This document shows positions 34,294 to 44,600 of a stretch of 64,000 nt of DNA, in pieces. Every line of letters starts with the position of its first letter. Position 1 is the first letter of the stretch. Position numbers and translations under genes: made by a program. Source of the DNA: JAJRRH01 sp047638815 (lineage in GTDB: Bacteria > Bacteroidota > Bacteroidia > Flavobacteriales_D > JABDKJ01); contig JBLIMR010000005.1 in NCBI GenBank assembly GCA_047638815.1, forward strand, positions 1 through 64,000, given 5' to 3'. The notes under the pieces were generated by a model that ran no database searches, was not told the DNA's origin, and worked only from the letters and a program-made list of their open reading frames with translations.

Positions 34294-34863
34294 ATGTCTT
34301 ATTACTCACATGAAACAGCGGTAATCGATGACAATTGTGTTATTGGTGATGGCACCAAAATATGGCACTTTAGTCATCTTATGAGCAATTGTGAGATTGG
34401 TGAAAAATGTAGTATCGGCCAAAACGTGGTCGTTTCTCCGGAGGTTAAGCTTGGTCGAAATGTGAAAATTCAAAACAACGTTTCCATTTACACAGGTGTT
34501 ATTTGTGAAGACGATGTATTTCTAGGACCATCTATGGTTTTTACAAATATCATCAACCCTAGAAGTGCAATTACAAGAAAAGATGAATACCTGAAAACAG
34601 TTGTTCGTAAGGGAGCTAGCATTGGCGCTAACGCCACTATTGTATGTGGAAATGAAATTGGTGAATATGCCATGATCGGAGCAGGTGCAGTTGTTGTGAA
34701 AAATATTCCTGCATATTCCTTGGTTGTTGGTAACCCATCAAAACATATTGGTTGGATAAGTCAATATGGGCATAGATTGGACTTTGATGAAAACGGGAGG
34801 GCGATCTGCTCAGAATCAGGACAGAAATACTCACTCATTGATAATAAAGTAGCATTGTTATGA
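34294..34863 (+). CDS. Hexapeptide-repeat N-acetyltransferase (WbpD-like)
   Basis: A 189-residue left-handed beta-helix acyltransferase with repeated hexads (IGDGTKIWHFSHL, IGEKCSIGQNVVVSP, GASIGANATIVCGNEIGEYAMIGAGAVV). It resembles WbpD-type N-acetyltransferases that acetylate the 3-amino group of UDP-2-acetamido-3-amino-glucuronate, completing UDP-2,3-diacetamido-2,3-dideoxyglucuronate. The ATG immediately follows the stop of the previous gene and the stop overlaps the next gene's ATG, so it is fully coupled. The sequence alone cannot separate WbpD from related WlbB/PglD-like enzymes. Confidence 0.88.
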   Translation: MSYYSHETAVIDDNCVIGDGTKIWHFSHLMSNCEIGEKCSIGQNVVVSPEVKLGRNVKIQNNVSIYTGVICEDDVFLGPSMVFTNIINPRSAITRKDEYLKTVVRKGASIGANATIVCGNEIGEYAMIGAGAVVVKNIPAYSLVVGNPSKHIGWISQYGHRLDFDENGRAICSESGQKYSLIDNKVALL

Positions 34864-35882
34864 GTAAAAAAGTAAAATTCGCAATCGTTGGTTGTGGTCA
34901 CATTGGCAAACGTCATGCTGAAATGATCACTGGGAACCAGGAAGCAGAATTGCTTGCACTTTGTGATGTCCAGGACAAAAATGATTTGGGACTTGAGGAT
35001 TATGACGTTCCTTATTTCAATGATTTAAAATTACTACTAGACGAGATAAAAGATATTGATGTCCTTTCTATTTGCACTCCCAATGGATTACACAGTGATC
35101 AAGCCTTAATCGCATTGGGAGCTGGAGCAAATGTCCTATGCGAAAAACCAATGGGGCTTTCGAAGGCAAACTGTGAATCTGTCATATTTAAGGCATTGGA
35201 AGTATCGAAACAGGTTTTTTGTGTCATGCAAAATAGATATTCTCCTCCATCAATATGGCTAAAGGAAATGATCACAGAAAAGCGATTGGGAGATATTTAC
35301 ATGGTTCAAATTGACTGTTTTTGGAATCGAGATGAAAGGTATTACAAAAAGGATGGCTGGAAGGGCACAAAAGATCTGGATGGTGGAACGTTATTTACTC
35401 AATTTGCTCATTTTATTGATCTAATGTACTGGGTTTTTGGTGACATTAAAAATATCGCTGGGAAGTTCAACAACTTTTCGCATAAAGAATTAACCTCCTT
35501 TGAAGATTCGGGGATAGTTAATTTTGACTTTATGAAAGGAGGGATGGGTTCTATCAATTACTCAACTTCGGTATGGAATAAAAACTTCGAAAGTAGCTTG
35601 ACAGTAGTTGGTGAAAAGGGAACCATTAAGGTAGGCGGTCAGTACATGAATGAAGTGAGTTATTGTCACGTAGAAGATTATAAAATGCCAGAATTATCAG
35701 CCTCTAAACCAGCCAATGACTACGGGCATTATAAGGGTAGTGCTGCCAACCATAGCTACGTGATTGAAAACGTGGTCGACACCTTAAACCATAGAACAAC
35801 AGCAACAACAAATGCGCTCGAGGGACTAAAAGTGGTTGAGATTATAGAAAGAATATACGAAGTTAGAAATAGACAAAAATGA
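34860..35882 (+). CDS. Gfo/Idh/MocA sugar dehydrogenase (WbpB-like)
   Basis: A 340-residue NAD(P)-dependent oxidoreductase. The N-terminal Rossmann site is VGCGHIGKRHAEMI, followed by SICTPNGLHSDQALIAL and CEKPMGLSKANCE (the EKP motif with the catalytic lysine), and the C-terminal domain has QFAHFIDLMYWVFGDI. WbpB-type enzymes oxidise the 3-hydroxyl of UDP-N-acetylglucosaminuronate to the 3-keto form used by the WbpE-like aminotransferase. Both neighbours overlap by four bases (ATGA-type junctions), which supports one pathway. Confidence 0.88.
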   Translation: MSKKVKFAIVGCGHIGKRHAEMITGNQEAELLALCDVQDKNDLGLEDYDVPYFNDLKLLLDEIKDIDVLSICTPNGLHSDQALIALGAGANVLCEKPMGLSKANCESVIFKALEVSKQVFCVMQNRYSPPSIWLKEMITEKRLGDIYMVQIDCFWNRDERYYKKDGWKGTKDLDGGTLFTQFAHFIDLMYWVFGDIKNIAGKFNNFSHKELTSFEDSGIVNFDFMKGGMGSINYSTSVWNKNFESSLTVVGEKGTIKVGGQYMNEVSYCHVEDYKMPELSASKPANDYGHYKGSAANHSYVIENVVDTLNHRTTATTNALEGLKVVEIIERIYEVRNRQK

Positions 35883-37171
35883 TATACGAAGATTTAAAAA
35901 ATAAGGACGCCAAATTGGCTGTAATCGGACTGGGATATGTTGGATTACCTATTGCATTAGAATTTGCAAGAGATGTGCCGGTACTAGGTTTCGATATTAG
36001 TGAAGAAAGAGTGAATATGATGAAAAATCATATTGATCCGAGTCAGGAATTAGGCAAGGAAGCTTTTGATGGCTGTGACATTGAGTTTAGCGCAAACGCA
36101 GATGATTTAAAGAGCGCTAACTTTTTTGTTGTTGCGGTTCCAACGCCAATTAATGAAAGCAAACAACCAAATCTGGGTCCAGTTCTTTCAGCATCAAGGA
36201 TGGTTGGAAATGCACTGAAAAAAGGTGATTATGTTGTCTTTGAATCTACCGTATATCCCGGTTGTACAGAAGAAGATTGTATACCAGTTTTGGAAGAACT
36301 CTCTGGTTTAAAGTTTAATGTTGATTTTAAAGTTGGGTACTCACCTGAAAGAATTAACCCAGGGGACAAGCACCATACCATAAGAACAATTAAAAAGATT
36401 GTCTCAGGCTGCGATGAAGAATCTTTGGATCAAATCGCTAAGGTGTATGAACTCGTTGTTGATGCTGGAGTCCATAGAGCTGCGACCATAAAAGTCGCGG
36501 AGGCAGCAAAGATCATTGAGAATACCCAACGTGATGTAAACATTGCATTGATCAATGAATTATCCATAATTTTTGGCAGAATGGACATCAATACATTTGA
36601 TGTACTAGAAGCTGCGGCAACCAAATGGAATTTTTTAAAATTTCAACCTGGTTTGGTGGGTGGCCACTGTATAGGTGTTGATCCATATTACTTAACGCAC
36701 AAGGCTAAAAAACTTGGGTATCATGCTAAGATCATTAACTCTGGTCGATATGTTAATGACAGTATGGGTTTTTATGTTGGCAAGCAGACTGTAAAGAAAA
36801 TGATAGCCAGCGGAACGCACAACCCTGAAGCAAAAGTTTTGATTATGGGTGCTACATTCAAGGAAAATGTTAGCGACATTAGAAATTCTAAAGTTGTTGA
36901 TGTTGTGAACGAATTAGAATCATTTGGTGTTACTGTTGACGTGGTAGATCCTCATGCTAATTCAGAGCAACTCTATCATGAGTATGGATTCAAATTAGCA
37001 GACAAAGTTGGCGATGGTTACGCTGCTGTGATAGTTGCGGTAAACCATGATGAATATGCTGCACACGATGAAAATTATTTTAAATCTATAATGGTAGATA
37101 AAGCGGTTTTCGTAGATTTAAAGGGAGTATTTAAAGACAAAATAAAAAATTTACAATACTGGAGTTTATAG
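35879..37171 (+). CDS. UDP-N-acetylhexosamine dehydrogenase (WbpA/TviB family)
   Basis: A 430-residue nucleotide-sugar dehydrogenase of the VipA/TviB/WbpA branch: IGLGYVGLPIALEFAR, VAVPTPINESKQPNL, STVYPGCTEEDC, SPERINPGDKHHT and the catalytic GGHCIGVDPYYLTHKA with Cys264. These enzymes oxidise C6 of UDP-GlcNAc or UDP-GalNAc to the uronate. In this operon it would supply the first intermediate of the diacetamido-glucuronate route, while the separate Ugd gene works on UDP-glucose. The gene overlaps the WbpB-like gene by four bases and is followed by a 119-base gap that may hold another promoter. Confidence 0.9.
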   Translation: MIYEDLKNKDAKLAVIGLGYVGLPIALEFARDVPVLGFDISEERVNMMKNHIDPSQELGKEAFDGCDIEFSANADDLKSANFFVVAVPTPINESKQPNLGPVLSASRMVGNALKKGDYVVFESTVYPGCTEEDCIPVLEELSGLKFNVDFKVGYSPERINPGDKHHTIRTIKKIVSGCDEESLDQIAKVYELVVDAGVHRAATIKVAEAAKIIENTQRDVNIALINELSIIFGRMDINTFDVLEAAATKWNFLKFQPGLVGGHCIGVDPYYLTHKAKKLGYHAKIINSGRYVNDSMGFYVGKQTVKKMIASGTHNPEAKVLIMGATFKENVSDIRNSKVVDVVNELESFGVTVDVVDPHANSEQLYHEYGFKLADKVGDGYAAVIVAVNHDEYAAHDENYFKSIMVDKAVFVDLKGVFKDKIKNLQYWSL

Positions 37172-37290
37172 ACATAGCTATTGAGTTTGTAAAAATAATT
37201 CTTCAGCGTTACAAAGTTTATTTCAGATTCCATGTCATTCAAAAATTGACTGTAATCTAGTTACACTCAGAAATATTAGACAGATAAAAA

Positions 37291-38349
37291 ATGAGTTATT
37301 CGAAGAAGATATTAATCACAGGAGGAGCAGGATTTATTGGAGCACATCTAGTGAAACTCATGGTACAGAAGTATCCAGATTATGAGATCTTCAATTTAGA
37401 TGTTTTGACATATGCTGGTAATCTTGCCAACCTTAAAGATGTTGAAACTGCAAAAAACTACAACTTTCTCCATGGCGATATTTGTGATAAAGCCTTTCTA
37501 AAAGAAATTTTCGTAAAACATTCTTTTGATGGAGTTATTCACCTTGCTGCTGAATCTCATGTTGATCGATCTATTGAAAATCCTGATGAATTTGCCATTA
37601 CAAATGTTATTGGAACAATGAACCTCCTCAATGCCTGCAAGACGCATTGGACTGATTTCAGTGAAAAGTTATTTTATCACGTTTCCACAGATGAAGTGTA
37701 TGGTTCCTTAGGTGATACAGGGCTATTTAGCGAGACTACACCTTATGATCCAAGAAGTCCATATTCAGCTTCCAAAGCTAGCTCTGATCATTTTGTGCGA
37801 GCTTATTTTCACACTTACGGATTACCAATTATAATTTCTAATTGTTCCAACAATTACGGCCCCGGTCAGTTTCCCGAGAAATTAGTCCCTTTGATGATAA
37901 ATAACATCAAAACGGAGAAGTCATTGCCCGTTTATGGTGAAGGCACCAACATAAGAGATTGGCTTTGGGTGATAGATCATGCCCGTGCGATTGACACTAT
38001 TTATCATGATGGTAAAATTGGCGAAACATACAACATTGGCGGCAATAATGAGTGGCGAAATATCGATTTAGTGAAGAAATTGTGTGCTATATTAGATTCC
38101 AAACTTAATAGACCGGTTGGCAAATCAGAAGAGCTAATAACTTTCGTTAATGATAGAGCGGGACATGATCAGCGCTATGCTATTGATGCCTCCAAGATTA
38201 AAAATGAGCTTGGTTGGGAGCCGAGTATTTCATTTGATGAAGGGTTTGAAAAAACAGTGGAATGGTATTTGCAAAATGAAGAATGGCTTCAAAATATAAT
38301 TTCTGGAGACTATCAAAAATATTATGATCAAATGTATAAAAACCGATAA
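37291..38349 (+). CDS. rfbB: dTDP-glucose 4,6-dehydratase
   Basis: A 352-residue SDR enzyme converting dTDP-glucose to dTDP-4-keto-6-deoxyglucose. TGGAGFIGAHLV is the NAD loop; STDEVYGSLGDTGLFSETTPYDPRSPYSASKASSDHF (read as separate conserved blocks) contains Thr-Asp-Glu and the catalytic Tyr158/Lys162, and SNCSNNYGPGQFPEKL and GEGTNIRDWLWV complete the RfbB signature. The rfbA, rfbC and rfbD genes are not in the window, so the pathway end product is unknown. A 119-base gap ahead suggests an internal promoter. Confidence 0.94.
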   Translation: MSYSKKILITGGAGFIGAHLVKLMVQKYPDYEIFNLDVLTYAGNLANLKDVETAKNYNFLHGDICDKAFLKEIFVKHSFDGVIHLAAESHVDRSIENPDEFAITNVIGTMNLLNACKTHWTDFSEKLFYHVSTDEVYGSLGDTGLFSETTPYDPRSPYSASKASSDHFVRAYFHTYGLPIIISNCSNNYGPGQFPEKLVPLMINNIKTEKSLPVYGEGTNIRDWLWVIDHARAIDTIYHDGKIGETYNIGGNNEWRNIDLVKKLCAILDSKLNRPVGKSEELITFVNDRAGHDQRYAIDASKIKNELGWEPSISFDEGFEKTVEWYLQNEEWLQNIISGDYQKYYDQMYKNR

Positions 38350-39102
38350 TTGAGTTTTCTAAAAAACATATTCTCAAAAAACGAGCTTGCTAACGAGCCT
38401 TTTGATCTTTCTGTTTTAAAATGTGATGTTCATTCTCATCTTATTCCAGGAATTGATGATGGTGTGAAAACATTGCATGAAAGTATTGCGATCCTGGAGG
38501 GGTTTAAAGATTTGGGGTATCAAAAGATCATTACCACACCTCACGTGATGAGTGATTTTTATCGTAATAGTTCCAGCACCATATTAAGAGGCAGAGATAT
38601 AGTGAAAGAAGAACTATTGAGAAAAAACATTGATCTTGATTTTGAAGTAGCCGCTGAGTATTATCTAGATGAACATTTTGAAGAATTACTTGCCAAAAAA
38701 GACTTACTTACTTTTGGTGATAATCATGTGTTATTTGAACTTTCGTTTCACACTGAACCAATGGCATTAAACAGAGTGATCTTTGAAATGCAAACTAAAG
38801 GATACCATCCTGTTTTGGCGCATCCAGAACGATATCCATACTATAATGAAGATTTTGAAAAATACCATTCTTTTGTGGACAAGGGAGTCATTCTTCAACT
38901 TAACATTAATTCTCTTTCGGGTGGCTACTCCCCTATGAATAAGAAAGTTGCTAAGCGATTGGTAGAAGAAAATATGATAGAATTACTTGGTTCAGATTGC
39001 CATCATTCTGGTCATCTCAATGCCATCAGAATGGAATCATCTAGATCTATAACACTTAAGACCCTCCTTGATTCAGGGAAGCTAATTAATGACAAACTTT
39101 AG
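38350..39102 (+). CDS. CpsB/CapC (YwqE) family PHP-type tyrosine-protein phosphatase
   Basis: A 250-residue PHP-domain metal-dependent phosphatase. The metal ligands are visible in KCDVHSHLIPGIDDGVKTL, TTPHVMSDFY, HPERYPYY and LLGSDCHHSGHL. Relatives dephosphorylate the bacterial tyrosine kinase that controls polysaccharide chain length and export. It starts with TTG directly after the stop of rfbB. No BY-kinase is in the window, but the Wzz-like protein at 59697 lacks a kinase domain and may rely on a kinase elsewhere. Confidence 0.9.
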   Translation: MSFLKNIFSKNELANEPFDLSVLKCDVHSHLIPGIDDGVKTLHESIAILEGFKDLGYQKIITTPHVMSDFYRNSSSTILRGRDIVKEELLRKNIDLDFEVAAEYYLDEHFEELLAKKDLLTFGDNHVLFELSFHTEPMALNRVIFEMQTKGYHPVLAHPERYPYYNEDFEKYHSFVDKGVILQLNINSLSGGYSPMNKKVAKRLVEENMIELLGSDCHHSGHLNAIRMESSRSITLKTLLDSGKLINDKL

Positions 39103-39168
39103 CCTCACTCAAAGGTGATTATCCTATTCGTGAAATGGAATTGAGCTTGTCCATATGAGCGAAGAAAT

Positions 39169-40035
39169 TTAATCTTCAAATCGCTTCAATTGATTGCTCG
39201 TAAACGACCATTCTGGAGTTGATAAAATCTCAAAATCGTTCAATTCATACCAAGGATTATCCTTCACTTTATTGGCTGGATTTCTTAATATTTGAATTTC
39301 TTGGGCCGGCATATAACTTTGAGCGAGCATAAATTTCTTTTGACCTGATTTATTGATAATCATGTCAACGACAATAACTGCATGACCAGGTGAACCACCT
39401 TTAATGAAAACATCACCAATTTTCATATCCTGTAGTTCAACAGAAATTAATTCTCTATCCAATGACAATGTACCTGCATACATGAATATTTGCTCCAAAT
39501 ATTTCCAATAACTTTCTTCATTTACGGAAGGTTGAACAGATTGCACCCAGGTAGTACTATTTCCATTTAAGACGATTCGTTTCCCCTTTCTCCATTGAGA
39601 AAAATCAACTCTGAAACCATTGGTGAAGTTGAAATGAATTTCATCATATCGCTGTTTCTCATAAAAAAAGTCAGCGCGTAAACGCATGACAGCATCGGCA
39701 CATTGATGTAGATCTTTCTTCCCAATTGACTTATCAACCACGGCCAAATAAACATCACGATCTTTCTTGATTCCACCATTAAAATAATGGACTGAACTAC
39801 CGTGTTTATTAAGCGAAACATTCCTTAAGTAAAATTCAAAACTGTTGGCCTCTAATGAAACTCTTTCAAAATCAATAGGAGTGACAAATCTACTGGAAAT
39901 AATATTTTTAGTAGTGTCAATGAAAATTTCTTCCTGAACGACTACATGCTCAACTTGAGTGTTATTTTGCTGATTGCCCTTATCTGCTTGTGCACATGAG
40001 AGAGCACATAAAAAAAGAATTACAAACCATTTCAT
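39169..40035 (-). CDS. DUF4846 lipoprotein
   Basis: A protein of about 288 residues recognisable as DUF4846 from the succession FEFYLRNVSL, VHYFNGGIK, KKDLHQCADAVMRLRADF, FNFTNGFRVDFSQWRKGKR, YAGTLSLDRELISV, GDVFIKGGSPGHAVIVVD and LAQSYMPAQEIQIL followed by PEWSF. The order and spacing suit a secreted or lipidated hydrolase-like domain of unknown reaction. With the ATG at 40035 the protein begins MKWFVILFLCALSC, a lipobox, so it is likely lipidated. That start forms an ATGA overlap with the upstream M20 peptidase gene, giving translational coupling. Confidence 0.85.
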   Translation of the reverse strand: MKWFVILFLCALSCAQADKGNQQNNTQVEHVVVQEEIFIDTTKNIISSRFVTPIDFERVSLEANSFEFYLRNVSLNKHGSSVHYFNGGIKKDRDVYLAVVDKSIGKKDLHQCADAVMRLRADFFYEKQRYDEIHFNFTNGFRVDFSQWRKGKRIVLNGNSTTWVQSVQPSVNEESYWKYLEQIFMYAGTLSLDRELISVELQDMKIGDVFIKGGSPGHAVIVVDMIINKSGQKKFMLAQSYMPAQEIQILRNPANKVKDNPWYELNDFEILSTPEWSFTSNQLKRFED

Positions 40036-41210
40036 TGCAATTGGCATATGGCGTTATAAGCCATCAATCCCATACCCGTTTTGAGAGCATCTTCGTCAAT
40101 ATCAAAGGTATCTGTGTGAACGGGGCTAGACTTCCCTCCACCTTGCTCTGTCGTCCCTAAACGATAAAAAGTAGCTGGAATGATCTGTGAATAAAACGCA
40201 AAGTCCTCCGCGGACATTCTCAAAGGTAATTCTACAACATTTTCTTCCCCCAAATAATCCTTTGCAGCACGTTTACATTTTTCCGTCAGTTCGGGATCAT
40301 TCATTAAAAATGGATAACCAACCTTAATATCAAATTCACATGTACCGCCCATTCCTTCGGCAATAGATTCAGCCATTTTCTTCATTCTCTTATGCGCTTC
40401 ATATCGCCATTCCTCATCCATCGTTCTAAAGGTCCCCTCAATTTTTACTTCATTTGGAATTACGTTAGTTGATCCCATTGCCAAAACCTTACCAAAAGAT
40501 AAGACGGATGGTATTGTTGGGTTTGCAATACGGCTTACGATCTGTTGCAAAGCCACAATAATATGCGCTGATATAAGTACCGGGTCAATGTTACTTTGTG
40601 GAATTGCAGCGTGGCCACCCTGACCCTTAACCGTTACATATATTTCATCTGCCGATGCCATATATAAACCTGATCGAAAGCCAACTTTTCCAGCCGGAAG
40701 ATCGGTAAAAACATGTTGACCGATGATACCGTCTGGTTTTGGGTTTTCCAAGACTCCTTCTTTAATCAACAATGAAGCACCACCTGGCAAGCGTTCTTCT
40801 CCAGGTTGAAATAGAAACCTAACACTCCCAGACCAAGTATCTTTAGTCTCATGTAATATTTTGACCGCACCCAATAATGATGATGAATGCACATCATGAC
40901 CACAAGCGTGCATGATGCCTTCATTTTTGGAACAATAAGATTCTTGGTTTTTTTCCAGTATTGGTAGTGCATCGATGTCAGCTCTGAGGGCTATCATTTT
41001 ACCATTTTCATTCCCAAATATTTCGCCAACAATTCCAGTATCCGCCACACCAGTTTTATGTTCTATTCCCCATTCACTCAACTTTCCAGAAATGAATTTG
41101 GCTGTCTCAAATTCTTGAAATGATAATTCAGGGTTAGCATGTAAATGTCTTCGTATTGACCTTACCTCTTCGAAGTATTTTTCAGATAAGTCTTTTATTT
41201 TTTGGATCAT
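40032..41210 (-). CDS. M20 family metallo-amidohydrolase
   Basis: A 392-residue zinc amidohydrolase of the M20D/HipO-AbgB type. It has LSFQEFETAKFI, RADIDALPILEKNQ, MHACGHDVHSS (first metal-site histidine-aspartate) and FQPGEERLPGGASLLI (catalytic glutamates), then the lid domain and the C-terminal RMSAEDFAFY and HTDTFDIDEDAL. Such enzymes split N-acyl amino acids or related amides in the cytosol. It is the first gene of a pair with the DUF4846 lipoprotein and follows the TauE-like gene by seven bases. Confidence 0.92.
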   Translation of the reverse strand: MIQKIKDLSEKYFEEVRSIRRHLHANPELSFQEFETAKFISGKLSEWGIEHKTGVADTGIVGEIFGNENGKMIALRADIDALPILEKNQESYCSKNEGIMHACGHDVHSSSLLGAVKILHETKDTWSGSVRFLFQPGEERLPGGASLLIKEGVLENPKPDGIIGQHVFTDLPAGKVGFRSGLYMASADEIYVTVKGQGGHAAIPQSNIDPVLISAHIIVALQQIVSRIANPTIPSVLSFGKVLAMGSTNVIPNEVKIEGTFRTMDEEWRYEAHKRMKKMAESIAEGMGGTCEFDIKVGYPFLMNDPELTEKCKRAAKDYLGEENVVELPLRMSAEDFAFYSQIIPATFYRLGTTEQGGGKSSPVHTDTFDIDEDALKTGMGLMAYNAICQLQ

Positions 41211-41217
41211 TTATTAA

Positions 41218-41601
41218 TCAGAAAAGTTGTTTAGATGATTTTACAATTATTCGAATAGCTACCAAAAACATAAATACACCAAAAATGAATTTGACTTTGA
41301 CGGGGTCCATCCTCAAGGAAAGTTTAGAACCAACATATCCTCCAACAACAAAAGCCGCTGCCATAATCATTCCGTATTTGATATTAACCTCACCGGCCTT
41401 GTAATAGTTCATTACTGCAAGAATGGCAATCGGTGGCAGCATCATCGTCAATGATGTTCCTTGTGCAGCATGCTGAGTAAAACCCAAGAAGAAAACCAAT
41501 GCGGGGACAATTATTACACCTCCACCAACACCAATGAACCCCCCAAGAATACCTGCTGCCAATCCTGTTAATAGTAAAATTATTAAAGTATTCGCATCCA
41601 T
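41218..41601 (-). CDS. Half-size TauE/SafE (TSUP) family membrane protein
   Basis: A 127-residue protein with four membrane helices and the TSUP signature GLAAGILGGFIGVGGGVIIVPALV followed by GTSLTMMLPPIAILAV and VGGYVGSKLSLRM. Full-length TauE/SafE permeases have about 250 residues and two such halves; this one is a single half and would need to dimerise. Transported anion (sulfite, sulfonate or other) is unknown. The start is the ATG at 41601, directly after the stop of the upstream gene at 41603; the longer frame from 41724 only reads back into that gene. Confidence 0.85.
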   Translation of the reverse strand: MDANTLIILLLTGLAAGILGGFIGVGGGVIIVPALVFFLGFTQHAAQGTSLTMMLPPIAILAVMNYYKAGEVNIKYGMIMAAAFVVGGYVGSKLSLRMDPVKVKFIFGVFMFLVAIRIIVKSSKQLF

Positions 41602-41602
41602 T

Positions 41603-44600
41603 TTAAAAATCCAGATTAAAGGATAAATAGAATTGCCTATCGAGAAATCTATTATCCACGATCCCCCATGACCAATCGGCTCGGATGAAATAACCCAAAA
41701 GGCGACTCCGCATCCCAAATCCAATGCCCTTTATTACAGGATCCACTTGGTTTTCCAATTCTATTAAAAGTGGGATTTGATCTTCAATGATTGTATTGAA
41801 TGTATTATCATCAGAGTATGGATTATCTCCCGTCCAAGCAGAGCCCATGTCTCCATATCCAATCAACTGAAAGTTTTGAATAAAGTCTGAGTTTATTGGT
41901 CGATTAAGAATATACTTAAAAAGTGGCACTCTTACTTCAGCACTTGCGACTGCAGCACTGGTTCCGTTCCTTGCATTTTTAATATAACCTCTCATTGGAG
42001 AAATCAACGCTTGATAAGCATAGTTTTGACTTAGATCAACAGGTATATCCACATCTGATGTTGGTCTTGGTAAAATCCAATTATCCACTCCTCCTAGAAA
42101 ATTCAATAATTTTTGTGATCCAAAAGAAACATTCCCTGCAAATCGTCCTGCGAAAATAATATCTCTATGAATTCTCTCATAATGTCTGAAGTCAATTCCC
42201 GCAACTCCAAAAGTTGGAATATTATCGAAACTAGTTTCATACTCCCCGTAATACTCTGTCCAAAGTTTATAACGGGTACCGTTATACAAATTCAAACCTC
42301 GTTGAATTGTGTTATCATATACAAGTTCCAACTTCCCTCCAACAGTGGTGGAGTTCAAATTCTCTAATTCAAGATCAATAGTATTGGTGGCAAGGAATAC
42401 CATACTTTCCTGACGCCCCAAAAAACTCATTCTCAATGACATTACTTCATTAAATGGATATTTAAGTCTATAGTTCAGGATGTGAGTTTTGAGTTTTACA
42501 AAAAATAAATTCTCAAGGTCAGGCCTTGGATCAAGATCTATTGTACCTTTAATCGCCTGTCTTTGGAAAGTCAATTGCTTGTCCATTCTCTTCAAAAGAT
42601 TATCATATGTAATACCATAATCATTGTTGGCATTAGCGAATCTTACCCCGCCAACAATACGATAGTCCTCAAATAAATCAGACAAGCCGACTTTAACTAG
42701 TGGACTCAACCCGGGATTCAAATTATCTGAGCCGTATATTGCGGATTGATAAAATTTGTTGCTGAAACTATTTGTCAACTGTGTTACTGAATAATCCTTC
42801 GCAAAATTTACCCGATAGCTTCGTATCGACAATGGTTTCTTTGAAACAACATCATCTTTTTGAACTTGAGTTTCCATGTCCAGGAAATCTTCAAAAACGA
42901 CAACTTTGGATGTGGTATCAATTGCCTGATCATTTTCAAACTGGTAATTATTGATGTCTATAATTCCACCTGTTTCCTCCTCTACCTGCAATTTACCTTG
43001 GACTTCAATAGACGGAACTTTGGTGTCAAAGAATTCGCTTTCGACCTGCTTGGTCTCATATTTTAGCTCGCCTATTTCTTCTAAGTTCTCAAGTTTACTT
43101 TTGTAAAATCTATAACGTCCTTCGGAATAAAGAACTTGCGTATAATGACCATCATCAGCATTAACTTCATACTCGAGCACATTTTTTTTGTAATCACTTA
43201 ACTGCGCTTTCCTTGTAAAATATCTGTAATGTATTGTGGTGTCGATTCGACTGATCACACTATCATATTCAGCGATGTACCTATTGTATATTCCGTTATT
43301 ATCCCCTAAATATGTATATCTCCTATCGTCAAATTGATTTGGATACTTTTCAGACAAATTAGGTGTGTCAGTTATTCGCTCTAAGTTCGCAGCACGATTA
43401 TTCAAGTCAAAAACAAAAATATCTTGAGTCATGGTCTCTACTTCTTTGTCACCAAATCTCAATGTGTCATCATCTCGATTTGAAGCAAAGACAACTTTCT
43501 GATCATTTAATACAAACCTTGGTGATAAATCATCATTACGGTCATTGGTCAATCGCTCTTGTCTATTTCCTAACATATAATATAAGTACAAATCAGTTTG
43601 ACCAAATCTTACCCCGGACATGATTGCCGTTTTTCCATTTTGAGCAAAATCAAATGACAACACTTTATCTAATCCTACCATTTGTCTTGGGTAGATTTTT
43701 TTTTCCGCAGTTGAATAAACATACAACCATAACTCTCCTTTTTTCTCAATCACAAAAGTTAAGTCGTTGTTATTAGGGTTCCATGCTAAAACTGGGTATG
43801 TGTGATCAACTATTCGATCGAGTTTATGTTCACCACGATAGATCTTCTTCCTTTTTCCAGAGAGCTCATCATATATCCAAATCTTGTACTGACCTAGTTC
43901 GTTAGAAACGTATGCTAGCTTAGTTCCATCAACGTTAGATTTCAATTGCGAATATTTAAGATATTCTTTTGTTTTTATCGGTAGGGGTTCTAATTCAATA
44001 TCCTTTTTGCCTGCATCTAGGCCTTCATACAACGTTTCGTAATAGTAATTTTGATCAATTATTAGATCTTGAAGGTCTATCCCAAGTGCATACAACATCC
44101 CACTCTCAACATTTCTACTTACTCTTGTCATGTAAAGTATATTAGGCACGATGGCTTCCCCATATATCTGAGCAATATAATACCACATGGCATAACCCGC
44201 TCTAGTTGCTTCTTCCCTTTCCAATCTATTGAAATTCTTATATCGTCCAGATTGTATTCCATCTTTAACAAAAGACAAAATCTCTTGATCGTTTGGATCA
44301 GCCATATACCTCAATATTCCTTCTTTGTACCATTCGGGTAATTGAATCAATGTGGAATTTTTGATCATTTCTGTCCAACTACCGCCCATGATCATTTTAT
44401 TGAACAGCACAGTCGCCAATCCGTATCGAATTGACTTATCCAGTTGGGCATAATCTCCTTCAAAATAAATGAAAAGTTTGTTTCCAATAAATTGAGTTTT
44501 ACCTCCCAAATTGAATCCCTCTGCATCGACCATTCCGATATTACTTTGCCTAAAGTCACTCTGGGTGGTGTATACCACAAAATTCAATCGTTCATCCAAT

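Noticed and set aside
41602..41724. Longer start for the TauE-like gene
   Set aside because: The extension lies inside the end of the barrel fusion gene in another frame and has no transporter-like sequence.
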